Below, piece after piece: positions 1 to 7,858 of a stretch of 16,508 nucleotides of DNA. The position numbers and the translations under genes were made by a program. The stretch's first letter is position 1. Each line of letters begins with the position of its first letter. Source of the stretch: Proteiniphilum sp. UBA4084. GTDB lineage: Bacteria > Bacteroidota > Bacteroidia > Bacteroidales > Dysgonomonadaceae. Where the stretch lies: the NCBI GenBank assembly GCA_002383605.1, contig DFYK01000127.1, positions 2,668-19,175 on the forward strand, in the 5' to 3' direction. Below the pieces are notes generated by a model that saw only the letters and a program-made list of their open reading frames with translations, had not been told where the DNA came from and ran no database searches.

Positions 1-1
1 G

Positions 2-988
2 GATCCACCCAAGCCGGTGGTTATTCCCCAGTTCTCTCCTCCCGACGGACTGTCGCCGGCCGCCGTGGGAATGCTCCACAAGGGACATTTTCTCGACGAC
101 CTGATCACTGCCTCCATCGTAAACCTGTCGGTCAAAGGATATATCCGCATCGAGGAAGTGATGGAGAAGGCGGGGCTGTTTGGCCTGCGCCGCGACAGGC
201 GTTATGCCCTTATCAAACTGAAGGAGGACGACAGCACACTTCCGCAGGAGGAGGCCATTGCGATGCGCAGCCTCTTCACTGGCAGCGACAAGATCACGCT
301 CGACGGCAAATATGACGAATCGATTGCCGACATGATGCGCGACTACCGCAAGAGCATGAACCGTCAATTCGGGTCGGTACTGAGCGAGGGACAGAACATG
401 AAGTTTCACATTCTCCCCTGGTTGATGATGATACTCTATATTTTCATCCTTTTCTGGTTTGTGAAAGAGGAACTGTTTCGGTTTCAACCAAACAAAACAG
501 CCCTCTATGTGACCCTCCCCCTGCTGCTTGTCAGTTATCTGATCTATGGCTGGCTGATTGTCCGGCCTGGGGAACGTAAGCTTCATTACCGCTCTTCCAT
601 TGAGGGACTGAAGATGTATCTTGATGTGGCCGAAGAGAAGAGGCTACAGTTTTTCAATCCTCCCACAGTAACTCCCGCACTGTTTGAGCAACTCCTTCCC
701 TATGCCATCGCACTTGATATGGAGAAAGTGTGGGGTGAAAAGTTCGAAAAAGACTTTCTCTCCTCAACGCTACAACCCGAACCGTATCAACCGGTGTGGT
801 ATACCGGATCCTATATGAGAGCCGCCATGCTTGCCCATGTACTCAACAGCACCCTTTCCAATACGGTGATCCATGCTGCCACACCGCCGCAGCAAACCTC
901 ATCGGGTGGCGGCAACTGGAGCAGCGGCTCTTTCGGCGGCGGCTTCTCCGGCATGGGTGGCGGCGGCGGAAGCGTGGGAGGATGGTGA
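2..988 (+). CDS. DUF2207-family membrane protein, C-terminal part (5' end outside window)
   Basis: The reading frame is open from the first bases of the window, so the N-terminus is missing; the GTG at 17 is an internal valine, not a start. The visible 328 residues begin with a proline-rich stretch ending PPDGLSP, typical of the junction after the extracytoplasmic domain of DUF2207 proteins. Counting from the GTG at 17, a soluble helical region is followed by two membrane segments (about residues 131-150 and 162-183). Then come the family-like stretches EGLKMYLDVAEEKRL and LLPYAIALDMEKVWGEKFE, and a glycine/serine-rich tail ending GGW. Such tails, with the same two-helix hairpin, are characteristic of this family. 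The biochemical role of DUF2207 proteins is not established, so none is assigned. The GNAT gene follows 40 bp downstream on the same strand and may be cotranscribed. Confidence 0.85.
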   Translation, partial: DPPKPVVIPQFSPPDGLSPAAVGMLHKGHFLDDLITASIVNLSVKGYIRIEEVMEKAGLFGLRRDRRYALIKLKEDDSTLPQEEAIAMRSLFTGSDKITLDGKYDESIADMMRDYRKSMNRQFGSVLSEGQNMKFHILPWLMMILYIFILFWFVKEELFRFQPNKTALYVTLPLLLVSYLIYGWLIVRPGERKLHYRSSIEGLKMYLDVAEEKRLQFFNPPTVTPALFEQLLPYAIALDMEKVWGEKFEKDFLSSTLQPEPYQPVWYTGSYMRAAMLAHVLNSTLSNTVIHAATPPQQTSSGGGNWSSGSFGGGFSGMGGGGGSVGGW

Positions 989-1028
989 ACATCCTCCTAC
1001 TTTATTTGTTCATCCATTAAAAGCAGCG

Positions 1029-1595
1029 ATGAACGAAGCAATGGATTCCACGCGACTCTATGCATTGAACGAATTCAATTATCCGAAATTTCGTTCCCAG
1101 ATCCTTCATCTTTATCTGCATGCCTTCACCACGGGTGAACAGGCGCAGTATATCGATCCGCAGGAAGCGGAAAGCACACTCGATGAGATGATGCGAAGGG
1201 GAACCGGTATCTTCGCTTTCACGGGGGACAGACTTGTTGGTGTGGTGCTGGGACTGCCGCTGCAATACGACGAGGATTTCCCTGCAGATACCGTGCCCGA
1301 AATAGTGGTGGATACAACCCTTTATATTGCCGAGCTGATGGTACATGCCGACCTGCGTGGTCGGGGAGTTGGCACGGCACTGATCAGCGAACTGCTTTTC
1401 CGGGAAGCAGAAGCCCATACCGATGTAGTGATTCGTGTGTGGGAAAAGAATAAACCCGCCCTGTCGCTCTACAAAAGACTTGGATTTCGCCCTGTGGCGA
1501 CCATCACGCAAACAAAGAAACATGTCTCCGGTGAATCATTTGAGATGAAGAAGATCTATTTACACAAAAAAATATCCAATTCCCATCCGGCATAA
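1029..1595 (+). CDS. GNAT-family N-acetyltransferase
   Basis: This 188-residue protein has the GNAT fold signature. Residues 99-120 form the beta4-alpha3 unit, with the acetyl-CoA pyrophosphate loop RGRGVG at 110-115. Residues 141-153 (NKPALSLYKRLGF) are the usual motif B region near the C-terminus. The family transfers an acetyl group from acetyl-CoA to an amine on a small molecule or protein; the substrate cannot be read from the sequence. The frame stays open upstream to an ATG at 873, but that extension overlaps the glycine-rich tail of the preceding gene and encodes an alanine-rich low-complexity stretch, so it is rejected. ATG 1029 is chosen, with ATG 1041 as a possible alternative. No Shine-Dalgarno sequence is seen, as is normal for Bacteroidota. 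It precedes ovoA by 66 bp on the same strand, but a functional link is not demonstrated. Confidence 0.85.
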   Translation: MNEAMDSTRLYALNEFNYPKFRSQILHLYLHAFTTGEQAQYIDPQEAESTLDEMMRRGTGIFAFTGDRLVGVVLGLPLQYDEDFPADTVPEIVVDTTLYIAELMVHADLRGRGVGTALISELLFREAEAHTDVVIRVWEKNKPALSLYKRLGFRPVATITQTKKHVSGESFEMKKIYLHKKISNSHPA

Positions 1596-1661
1596 AGGGA
1601 AGGTGAGGTACGGTTCAAAATATCATTATTCAACTATCCACTTTTATTTATTCTGTTTAAC

Positions 1662-3767
1662 ATGAACAATTTAATTGCTAAAACAATCGATTTGCGCTCG
1701 GGAAACCCCGAACAAAAAAGGCAGGAAATACGGGACTATTTCCTGAAAACCTGGGCCATAGATGAGTTGCTATACACTCAGCTGAAATCGGATGAAGTCT
1801 TTTACCACCGGGGCGATCCGTTACGCCACATCATCCTCTTTTATCTGGGTCATACCGCCGTATTTTTTATCAACAAACTTTATCTGGCCCGGATCATCGA
1901 CCGCCGCATAAACCCGAAGTTTGAGTCCACCTTTGCCATCGGCGTGGATGAGATGAGCTGGGATGATCTGGATAACAACCATTACGACTGGCCACCGGTG
2001 TCGGAGGTGCGTGCCTATCGCGATGAAGCAAAGAGAATCATCCTGCAGGTGATAGACAATACACTACCTGAATTACCCATCGGATGGGACAATCCTTTCT
2101 GGATGATCATGATGGGAATTGAACACGAACGGATTCATCTCGAGACCTCGTCGGTACTGATCCGACAGCTACCACTTGAATTGCTGAGGCCGGGCCTGTT
2201 TGGCGAACGTTGCCCTGATATGGGTCCTGCACCGGAGAACACCCTGATTCCGGTCGAGGGTGCCACCATGAGGCTGGGCAAACCTTCCGATCATCCACTA
2301 TATGGCTGGGACAATGAATATGGCAGTCATGAGGAGGAGGTATCCGGCTTTGTAGCAGCAAAATATCTCACTTCCAACGGTGAATATCTGGCATTTGTGG
2401 AAGATGAGGGTTACCAGACGCAACAGTATTGGACGGAAGAAGGGTGGAACTGGCGTAACTTTAAGCAGGCAACCATGCCCCTCTTCTGGCGAAAAGATGA
2501 GAAAGGATATCGGCTGCGATTGGTGGCCGAAGAGATCGATATGCCCTGGAACTGGCCGGTGGAGGTAAATTACCTTGAAGCAAAGGCATTCTGTAACTGG
2601 AAAAGTACCAAAACAGGAAAAACTTACCGGCTGCCCACCGAGGCAGAATGGTATCGCCTGCACCAGACGGCGCAGCTGAAGGATGTGACCGACTGGGAGC
2701 AGGCACCGGGGAACATCAACCTGGAGCATTTTACGTCGCCCTGTCCGGTAGACCGCTTCGCACAGGGACCCTTCTTCGATGTGGTCGGTAACGTGTGGCA
2801 GTGGACCGAGACGCCCATCACCGGATATCCCGGCTTTAAGGTGCATGCGATGTACGATGATTTTTCAACCCCTACTTTCGATGGGAAGCACAACCTGATT
2901 AAAGGCGGCTCCTGGATATCGACCGGAAACGAAGCGACCATCCACTCAAGGTATGCATTTCGCAGACACTTTTATCAGCATGCCGGATTCCGTTATATTC
3001 AGTCCGAAGCCCCCCTGAAAATACAGCAGGCCGATTATGAAACGGATGAAGAGGTCACACGCTCCTGTGAAGAGAACTGGAGCGATGCATTTGCGATGGA
3101 GCGCAGTCTTCCCCTGCAGCTGGCCGATATCGTTCACGACCTGTTGCGGGATGAGAGCGACAAACGGATACTGGATATGAACGCGGGTACAGGGCGGCTG
3201 GCTTTTGAACTGGCCCGCACATACAAGGATGTGACAGCACTCGACTTCACCGCACGCATGATCAGGATACCCATTCAATTGCAGGAACAGGGGTATGTAC
3301 GTTATACCATGAAGGATGAAGGAGAACTGGTGTTCTATCGTGATGTGGTGCTCGATGATTTCGGCCTTGCAGATGCAAAAGGTAACATATTGTTTATGCA
3401 GGCCGATGCAATGAATCTGAAACCCAACTATGCTGGATACGACCTGATTGTGGTGCCCGCGTTGCTGGAAGAACTGGGTGACCCCGGGTTGTTCCTCTCT
3501 CAGATACATACGCGGCTGAACGACGGTGGTTTGTTATTGCTGGCGTCCGACTATGACTGGAATCCTATCAAAACAAAACGCAATAAGTGGCCGGGCGGCT
3601 TCAAGCAGGATGGTGAGCCGGTTACCTCACTCGAAGGAATCACGAAAATACTGGAGCCTCACTTTAGCCTGCAGGCAGATCCGCTGGAAATAAAGCGACT
3701 TCAGAAAAAGTCTTCCCGACACACCACGCAGCAGATGCTGCAGGTGACCATCTGGAAGAAAAGATAA
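1662..3767 (+). CDS. ovoA: OvoA: 5-histidylcysteine sulfoxide synthase / 4-mercaptohistidine N1-methyltransferase
   Basis: This 701-residue protein has the full bifunctional OvoA architecture. A DinB-like N-terminal domain (about 10-175) carries the iron-ligand motif HxxxHxE at H155, H159 and E161 (EHERIHLE), plus an upstream histidine, H64 (YLGHT), that fits the third ligand of the family's three-histidine site. A formylglycine-generating-enzyme/sulfatase-modifying domain (about 195-447) contains GNVWQWTET (376-384) and KGGSW (414-418). A SAM-dependent methyltransferase domain (about 470-701) carries the motif DMNAGTGR at 505-512. In characterised OvoA enzymes the iron centre couples cysteine and histidine with O2 to give 5-histidylcysteine sulfoxide. 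A lyase (OvoB) then releases 5-thiohistidine, and the C-terminal domain N-methylates it to ovothiol A. No ovoB-like PLP lyase is in this window. Start ATG 1662 has an AT-rich upstream context. The stop codon directly abuts the stop codon of the convergent lipid kinase gene. Confidence 0.92.
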   Translation: MNNLIAKTIDLRSGNPEQKRQEIRDYFLKTWAIDELLYTQLKSDEVFYHRGDPLRHIILFYLGHTAVFFINKLYLARIIDRRINPKFESTFAIGVDEMSWDDLDNNHYDWPPVSEVRAYRDEAKRIILQVIDNTLPELPIGWDNPFWMIMMGIEHERIHLETSSVLIRQLPLELLRPGLFGERCPDMGPAPENTLIPVEGATMRLGKPSDHPLYGWDNEYGSHEEEVSGFVAAKYLTSNGEYLAFVEDEGYQTQQYWTEEGWNWRNFKQATMPLFWRKDEKGYRLRLVAEEIDMPWNWPVEVNYLEAKAFCNWKSTKTGKTYRLPTEAEWYRLHQTAQLKDVTDWEQAPGNINLEHFTSPCPVDRFAQGPFFDVVGNVWQWTETPITGYPGFKVHAMYDDFSTPTFDGKHNLIKGGSWISTGNEATIHSRYAFRRHFYQHAGFRYIQSEAPLKIQQADYETDEEVTRSCEENWSDAFAMERSLPLQLADIVHDLLRDESDKRILDMNAGTGRLAFELARTYKDVTALDFTARMIRIPIQLQEQGYVRYTMKDEGELVFYRDVVLDDFGLADAKGNILFMQADAMNLKPNYAGYDLIVVPALLEELGDPGLFLSQIHTRLNDGGLLLLASDYDWNPIKTKRNKWPGGFKQDGEPVTSLEGITKILEPHFSLQADPLEIKRLQKKSSRHTTQQMLQVTIWKKR

Positions 3768-4724
3768 TTATTCGTTGAACCAGCGAGTAAGGGCGCTGAA
3801 CACATTTTCATTTTCCTTCCTTTTTCGTTCTACCAAATCGGAGGAGGAAGGAGCCAGCACATTCAGCCCTTTGTGAATCATGCGTACGGTGATCTCGGTG
3901 TCTGTTTTCACTGGGTCGCCGTCGATGTGCATCACCCCCGGGTGGGCACGTTTTATGTGGAGGTTGCGGGTGAGCAGGGAGATCATCTTGCTGTTTTTAT
4001 CGATGTTCTTCGTAAAGAGCTGGATCGTGGTCTGTGGTATCTCCAGCGCATTCAGGGGCTTCAGGATGGAGACATTCATCTTGCCGTCGTCCATGCTTGC
4101 TCCGGGTGCGATAAATGCATCATTCCCATATTGCGATGCATTGGCACAGGTAAGAATAAAAGCCTTCTCCCTGATAACTCCTTCGTCGGAGGTGATCTCA
4201 TACTCCTCTGCCCGGAAGTCGACCACGCTCTCCAATACATTACGCACATATCCCAGGGGGCCTCTTTTTTTATCCTCAGCAAACCGGTCGCTCACAAAGG
4301 CGTCGAAGCCGAAGCCGCAGGTACAGAAAAAAATATGATCATTGGCAATCCCATAATCAATGGTGCGCGTATTTCCATGCAGGATGATGCCGAGTGCTTT
4401 TTCTGCATCCATCGGGATACCGAGATCACGGGCAAGCCCGTTGCCTGAGCCGAGTGGTAAAATGCCAAGCGTGGTGCCGGTGTTGACCAGGGCCCTGGCC
4501 ACCTCGTTCACGGTGCCATCACCGCCCGCAGCAATCACATAACGGTATTTCCTTTTGGCCGCCTTGCGGGCAATTTCAGTGGCATGTTCGGGGTAACCGG
4601 TGACACGGATCATCAGATCCACCTTCTTCTGATCGAATGCTGCCGCTACGTCTTCGGGAATGTTTTTCTTTGATTCCGTACCGGAAACAGGATTGATAAT
4701 AAGGCACACTTTTTCTTTTGCCAT
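3768..4724 (-). CDS. Diacylglycerol kinase-family lipid kinase
   Basis: This 318-residue protein belongs to the DagK/YegS/sphingosine kinase-like family, which uses ATP to phosphorylate lipid hydroxyl groups. The N-terminal nucleotide-binding half shows NPVSG (11-15), the hallmark GGDGT (67-71) and GSGNGLARDL (92-101). The C-terminal half (about 120-300) is the beta-sandwich domain, including ACGFGF-like sequence at CTCGFGFDAF (134-143) and HIDGDP near residue 262. Length is normal for the family (about 290-330). There is no transmembrane segment, so it differs from the small integral-membrane DgkA; it probably acts at the inner face of the cytoplasmic membrane. The exact substrate (diacylglycerol or another lipid) cannot be told from sequence. 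It is divergent from the symporter gene across 171 bp and convergent with ovoA with no intergenic base. Confidence 0.9.
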   Translation of the reverse strand: MAKEKVCLIINPVSGTESKKNIPEDVAAAFDQKKVDLMIRVTGYPEHATEIARKAAKRKYRYVIAAGGDGTVNEVARALVNTGTTLGILPLGSGNGLARDLGIPMDAEKALGIILHGNTRTIDYGIANDHIFFCTCGFGFDAFVSDRFAEDKKRGPLGYVRNVLESVVDFRAEEYEITSDEGVIREKAFILTCANASQYGNDAFIAPGASMDDGKMNVSILKPLNALEIPQTTIQLFTKNIDKNSKMISLLTRNLHIKRAHPGVMHIDGDPVKTDTEITVRMIHKGLNVLAPSSSDLVERKRKENENVFSALTRWFNE

Positions 4725-4795
4725 GTCACTGATAATATGGATATCTGTTTATTTTGATAAACAACCGGAACCTCATTTTGTTTTAACCCTTTTTA

Positions 4796-4827
4796 TTTGC
4801 CCTTTTGCCCGTTGTTAATTACTTTTG
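4796..4827 (+). promoter_or_regulatory. Bacteroidota-type promoter for the symporter-engB unit
   Basis: A -33 box TTTG at 4796-4799 and a -7 box TACTTTTG (TAnnTTTG) at 4820-4827 are separated by 20 bp, close to the consensus spacing for the primary sigma factor of Bacteroidota. Transcription would begin near 4833, leaving a leader of about 63 nt before the symporter ATG. The site lies in the divergent gap between the lipid kinase and the symporter. No equally good box was found facing the kinase. Confidence 0.7.
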
Positions 4828-4842
4828 CAGTGAAAGTTAAAA

Positions 4843-4917
4843 ATGAACCGAATGATTCACGCCATCCCGGTCAATAATTACCCCAATCTCAATATATGCA
4901 GTCGGCATTCATCCTGA
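4843..4917 (+). CDS. Possible 24-codon upstream ORF overlapping the symporter start
   Basis: In the predicted leader an ATG at 4843 opens a 24-codon frame that ends with TGA at 4915-4917, about 20 bp inside the symporter gene and in a different frame. Its start sits in an A-rich context (AAGTTAAAAATG), the kind favoured for initiation in Bacteroidota, whereas the symporter ATG at 4896 follows a C/T-rich stretch. It could be a leader peptide controlling symporter translation, or chance. No family resemblance is recognised. Confidence is low. Confidence 0.25.
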   Translation: MNRMIHAIPVNNYPNLNICSRHSS

Positions 4918-6353
4918 TTATCATTGCAGTTTACTTCGCTGCCTTGATGCTTATTTCTTACCTCACCAGCCGGAAAGGATCGGGCAACGATGCTTTCTTC
5001 CGTGCCAACAAATCCTCCAAATGGTACGTGGTGGCAGTGGCCATGATCGGGACCTCCATCTCGGGGGTGACCTTTGTTTCGGTACCGGGCATGGTGAGAA
5101 ACCTCGACATGACTTACATGCAGATGGTGTTTGGCTTCTTCTTCGGATATCTGGTCATTGCCTACGTGCTGCTGCCGCTCTACTACCGATTGAATCTGAC
5201 CACCATATATGGTTATCTCGATCAGCGGTACGGCCCGAAATCCTACAAGACAGGAGCCTGGTTTTTCCTGCTCTCCAAAATTGTGGGCGCGGCTGCGAGA
5301 CTTTACCTGGTTGCCTTTATCCTGCAAACGCTGGTGTTTGATGCCTGGGGTATACCCTTTGTGGTGACCGTGATCGGGATCATCCTGATCATCTGGTTAT
5401 ACAGTTACAAGAGTGGCATCAAGACGATCATCTGGACCGACTGGCTGCAAACCATTTTTTTTATTGTGGCACTCATCCTCATCGTGTGGCAGTTGGCCCA
5501 GCGACTCGATCTCGATTTGGGTGGTGTAGTGAAGGCCATCGGCGAGAGTCCCCACTCCCGAATCTTCGTGTTTGACGACTGGGCATCGACGCAAAACTTT
5601 TTTAAACAGTTCTTCAGCGGTATGTTCATTACGATCGTGATGACCGGCCTGGATCAGGATCAGATGCAGAAAAACCTCACCATACGCACCCTGAAAGATG
5701 CACAAAAGAACGTGGTTTCCTACGGGCTGGCCTTTGCACCCATCAACTTTCTTTTTCTTTGTCTGGGTGTATTGCTGCTGATCTTCGCAGAGCAAAACGC
5801 GATTACACTGCCAGTGGTATCCGATAACATTCTTCCGATGATTGCCAGTGAGCATCTGGGACCGCTGGTGCTGGGTATTTTTGTGGCGGGCATCGTGGCT
5901 GCTGCTTTCTCGAGTGCCGACTCGGCACTGACGGCGCTCACCACCTCCTTCTGTGTAGATATTCTGCACATGAAGGCCGTCACGCCAACAAAAGAAGAGG
6001 AGCGGAAAGACATTCGTACACGCCGCATTGTCCATGTAGCCATCAGTGCCGTCTTTGTGCTGATCATCCTGCTTATTGAAGCAATCGGGTCCGACAGCAT
6101 CATCAACGCCATCTACAAGCTGGCTTCCTATACTTACGGGCCATTGCTGGGACTCTATTTTTTTGGACTCTATACCAAAGTGAAACCGACGGACAAATAT
6201 GTGCCATGGGTGGCTATTGCCGCACCTGTATTGTGTTTTGTGACGGAGGTGAGCATGAAACAGTGGTTCGGGTATCAGGTAGGATATGAGTTGCTGCTCC
6301 TGAACGGATTAATTACCGGGCTTGGCCTTTGGGCCATTAGACTTCGCCGTTAA
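4896..6353 (+). CDS. Sodium:solute symporter (SSS family)
   Basis: This 485-residue, strongly hydrophobic protein has about 13 predicted membrane helices, as expected for the SSS (SLC5-like, LeuT-fold) family. The first helix (about 3-21) is followed by a short cytoplasmic loop and a second helix with GTSISGVTFVSVPG (52-65), a typical SSS sequence. A serine-rich segment, SSADSALTALTT (about residues 340-351), matches the helix that contributes to the sodium site in characterised members. The loop sequence GLDQDQMQKNL (about 250-260) is also typical. The protein sits in the inner membrane and would import a small solute with Na+; the solute (sugar, amino acid, organic acid or other) cannot be assigned. 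ATG 4896 is the only reasonable start, because an in-frame stop lies at 4875-4877. The gene is first in a likely two-gene transcript with engB. Confidence 0.9.
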   Translation: MQSAFILIIIAVYFAALMLISYLTSRKGSGNDAFFRANKSSKWYVVAVAMIGTSISGVTFVSVPGMVRNLDMTYMQMVFGFFFGYLVIAYVLLPLYYRLNLTTIYGYLDQRYGPKSYKTGAWFFLLSKIVGAAARLYLVAFILQTLVFDAWGIPFVVTVIGIILIIWLYSYKSGIKTIIWTDWLQTIFFIVALILIVWQLAQRLDLDLGGVVKAIGESPHSRIFVFDDWASTQNFFKQFFSGMFITIVMTGLDQDQMQKNLTIRTLKDAQKNVVSYGLAFAPINFLFLCLGVLLLIFAEQNAITLPVVSDNILPMIASEHLGPLVLGIFVAGIVAAAFSSADSALTALTTSFCVDILHMKAVTPTKEEERKDIRTRRIVHVAISAVFVLIILLIEAIGSDSIINAIYKLASYTYGPLLGLYFFGLYTKVKPTDKYVPWVAIAAPVLCFVTEVSMKQWFGYQVGYELLLLNGLITGLGLWAIRLRR

Positions 6354-6364
6354 CAACCAAACAT

Positions 6365-6961
6365 ATGATCATCAAGTCAGCAGAATTCATTATCAGCAAT
6401 ACCGATTTCCGCAAATGTCCGCAGGACGGAAAGTTTGAATATGCCTTTATCGGCCGCTCCAATGTGGGTAAATCGTCGCTCATCAACATGTTAACCAATA
6501 GGAAAGGTCTGGCCATGACTTCGTCAACACCCGGAAAGACGCTGCTGATCAATCATTTCCTGATCAACAATGAGTGGTATCTGGTCGACTTGCCCGGATA
6601 TGGATATGCGCGACGGGGAAAAGAGGGGAGGGAGAAGATTCGCACCCTAATTGAGGATTACATCCTGGGTCGGGAGGCGATGACAAACCTGTTTGTGCTG
6701 GTCGATTCACGCCACGAGCCGCAGCAGATAGACCTGGAGTTTATGGAATGGCTGGGTGAGAATGGGGTACCCTTTGGCATTGTCTTCACCAAAGCCGATA
6801 AGCTGGGTTCCGGACGCCTGCAACTAAACATCAGCAACTACAAAGATAAACTACTGGAGAGCTGGGAGGAGCTGCCACCCATCTTTGTCACCTCCTCAGA
6901 GAAGGGAGCGGGTAGGGAAGAGCTGCTTGATTACATAGAAAAAATAAATCGTACTTTGTAG
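6365..6961 (+). CDS. engB: Ribosome biogenesis GTP-binding protein EngB (YihA/YsxC)
   Basis: This 198-residue, single-domain GTPase of the TrmE-Era-EngA-YihA class has all its motifs in order: G1 GRSNVGKSS (30-38), G2 region TSSTPG with T55 (52-57), G3 DLPGYG (75-80), G4 TKAD (142-145) and G5 TSS (176-178). DLPGYG and TPGKT are hallmarks of EngB. The family is needed for assembly of the large ribosomal subunit in the cytoplasm. Length matches family norms and there is no fusion. The start codon lies 11 bp after the symporter stop, so the two genes probably share a transcript, although a functional link is not expected. The gene ends 27 bp before the convergent end of atpG, with no clear terminator hairpin between them. 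Confidence 0.95.
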   Translation: MIIKSAEFIISNTDFRKCPQDGKFEYAFIGRSNVGKSSLINMLTNRKGLAMTSSTPGKTLLINHFLINNEWYLVDLPGYGYARRGKEGREKIRTLIEDYILGREAMTNLFVLVDSRHEPQQIDLEFMEWLGENGVPFGIVFTKADKLGSGRLQLNISNYKDKLLESWEELPPIFVTSSEKGAGREELLDYIEKINRTL

Positions 6962-6988
6962 AGGGTTGTCACTCTGTTGGCTGTCAGA

Positions 6989-7858
6989 TTAGCCCGATCT
7001 GCCAAAAGATCCCCCGATGATATCGAGCAACTCATTGGTGATGGATTCCTGCCGTAGTTTATTGTATTCCAGCTTGAGATCCTCTATCAGGTTGTCGGCA
7101 TTGTCGGTGGCAATCTGCATGGCCGTCATGCGTGCGGCATGTTCCGAGGTGACCGAGTCGACATGAATCGTATAAAGTTTTAACCTGAGCACTTTCGGTA
7201 TCAGCCGGTTCAGGATAGACTCGCTGTCGGGCTCAATGATATACTCGTCTGTGGTGATGTTTTCTTTTTTACTTTTCAGGTTTACCGGAAGGTATGGCTC
7301 ATGCACTACAACCTGTGTTCCCTTACTTTGGAAATGGTGGTAAATAAGTTCTACCCGGTCAACGGTTTTATCGAGGAACATATTTGTCAGTTCGTCAGCA
7401 ATAGGCCGGGTATTTTTGTAGGCCGGTTTTTCGCTGATCTCCGCGAAGTTATCCTGCACTCTTATTCCCAGATTTCTTGTGGCCTTTGCTACTTTTTCAC
7501 CGATGGGGTAGATGTGTATGTTTTCATCTCCCAGGTGGCGATATGACGCAACAACAGCTTGCAGCTTGTCTATGATATCGTTGTTGAACCTGCCGGCCAG
7601 ACTCGAATTGGACGAAAAAACCACGATGGCCACGCGTTCTACAGGTCTCTGATGAATAAAGGGAGATACAAACTCTTCCTGTCGGTTCAATAAGAGCTGT
7701 AGCAGGTGGTACAGTTCTTGTTCATAAGGGTAAAGATCCCTGATGATCTGCTGGGTCTTTTGCAGTTTGGCTGAGGATACCATCATCATAGCCGATGTGA
7801 TCTTTTGTGTGGATCGTACCGACTGAAGTCTTCCCTTTATCTCTTTTAGTTCAGCCAT
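6989..7858 (-). CDS. atpG: ATP synthase F1 gamma subunit
   Basis: This 289-residue protein is the central rotor shaft of the F1 motor, linking the c-ring to the catalytic alpha3beta3 head. The N-terminal helix region (about 1-57) contains the conserved stretch IKGRLQSVRSTQKITSAM at 7-24. The C-terminal helix (about 225-285) contains TSEHAARMTAMQIATDNADN (239-258). Together they form the coiled coil, with a Rossmann-like middle domain between. Length is normal for the family. It is the last gene of the operon. Its ATG overlaps the atpA stop by 8 bp (ATGGCTGA), implying coupled translation. Confidence 0.97.
   Translation of the reverse strand: MAELKEIKGRLQSVRSTQKITSAMMMVSSAKLQKTQQIIRDLYPYEQELYHLLQLLLNRQEEFVSPFIHQRPVERVAIVVFSSNSSLAGRFNNDIIDKLQAVVASYRHLGDENIHIYPIGEKVAKATRNLGIRVQDNFAEISEKPAYKNTRPIADELTNMFLDKTVDRVELIYHHFQSKGTQVVVHEPYLPVNLKSKKENITTDEYIIEPDSESILNRLIPKVLRLKLYTIHVDSVTSEHAARMTAMQIATDNADNLIEDLKLEYNKLRQESITNELLDIIGGSFGRSG

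Noticed and set aside
1..6. GGATCC at the very start, which might suggest a cloning junction
   Set aside because: The same six bases occur elsewhere in the window (for example near 807 and 8161), and the coding frame continues naturally, so there is no sign of a vector boundary.
873..1028. An upstream ATG extending the GNAT protein by 52 residues
   Set aside because: The extension overlaps the glycine-rich end of the preceding gene in another frame and encodes an alanine-rich low-complexity stretch. The recognisable protein begins near ATG 1029.
1017..1523. A 168-codon minus-strand frame opposite the GNAT gene
   Set aside because: It is a shadow of the GNAT coding frame. It is rich in Cys, His and Arg and shows no domain.
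1596..1661. Search for an ovoA promoter in the 66 bp gap
   Set aside because: The gap is AT-rich but contains no TAnnTTTG box, so ovoA may be read from further upstream or use a weaker site.
3873..4448. A 191-codon open frame antisense to the lipid kinase
   Set aside because: It lies wholly inside a well-supported gene and has no recognisable motif. Long antisense frames are common in sequence of this base composition.
6962..6988. Search for a terminator between engB and atpG
   Set aside because: The 27 bp gap has no convincing hairpin or T-run in either direction.
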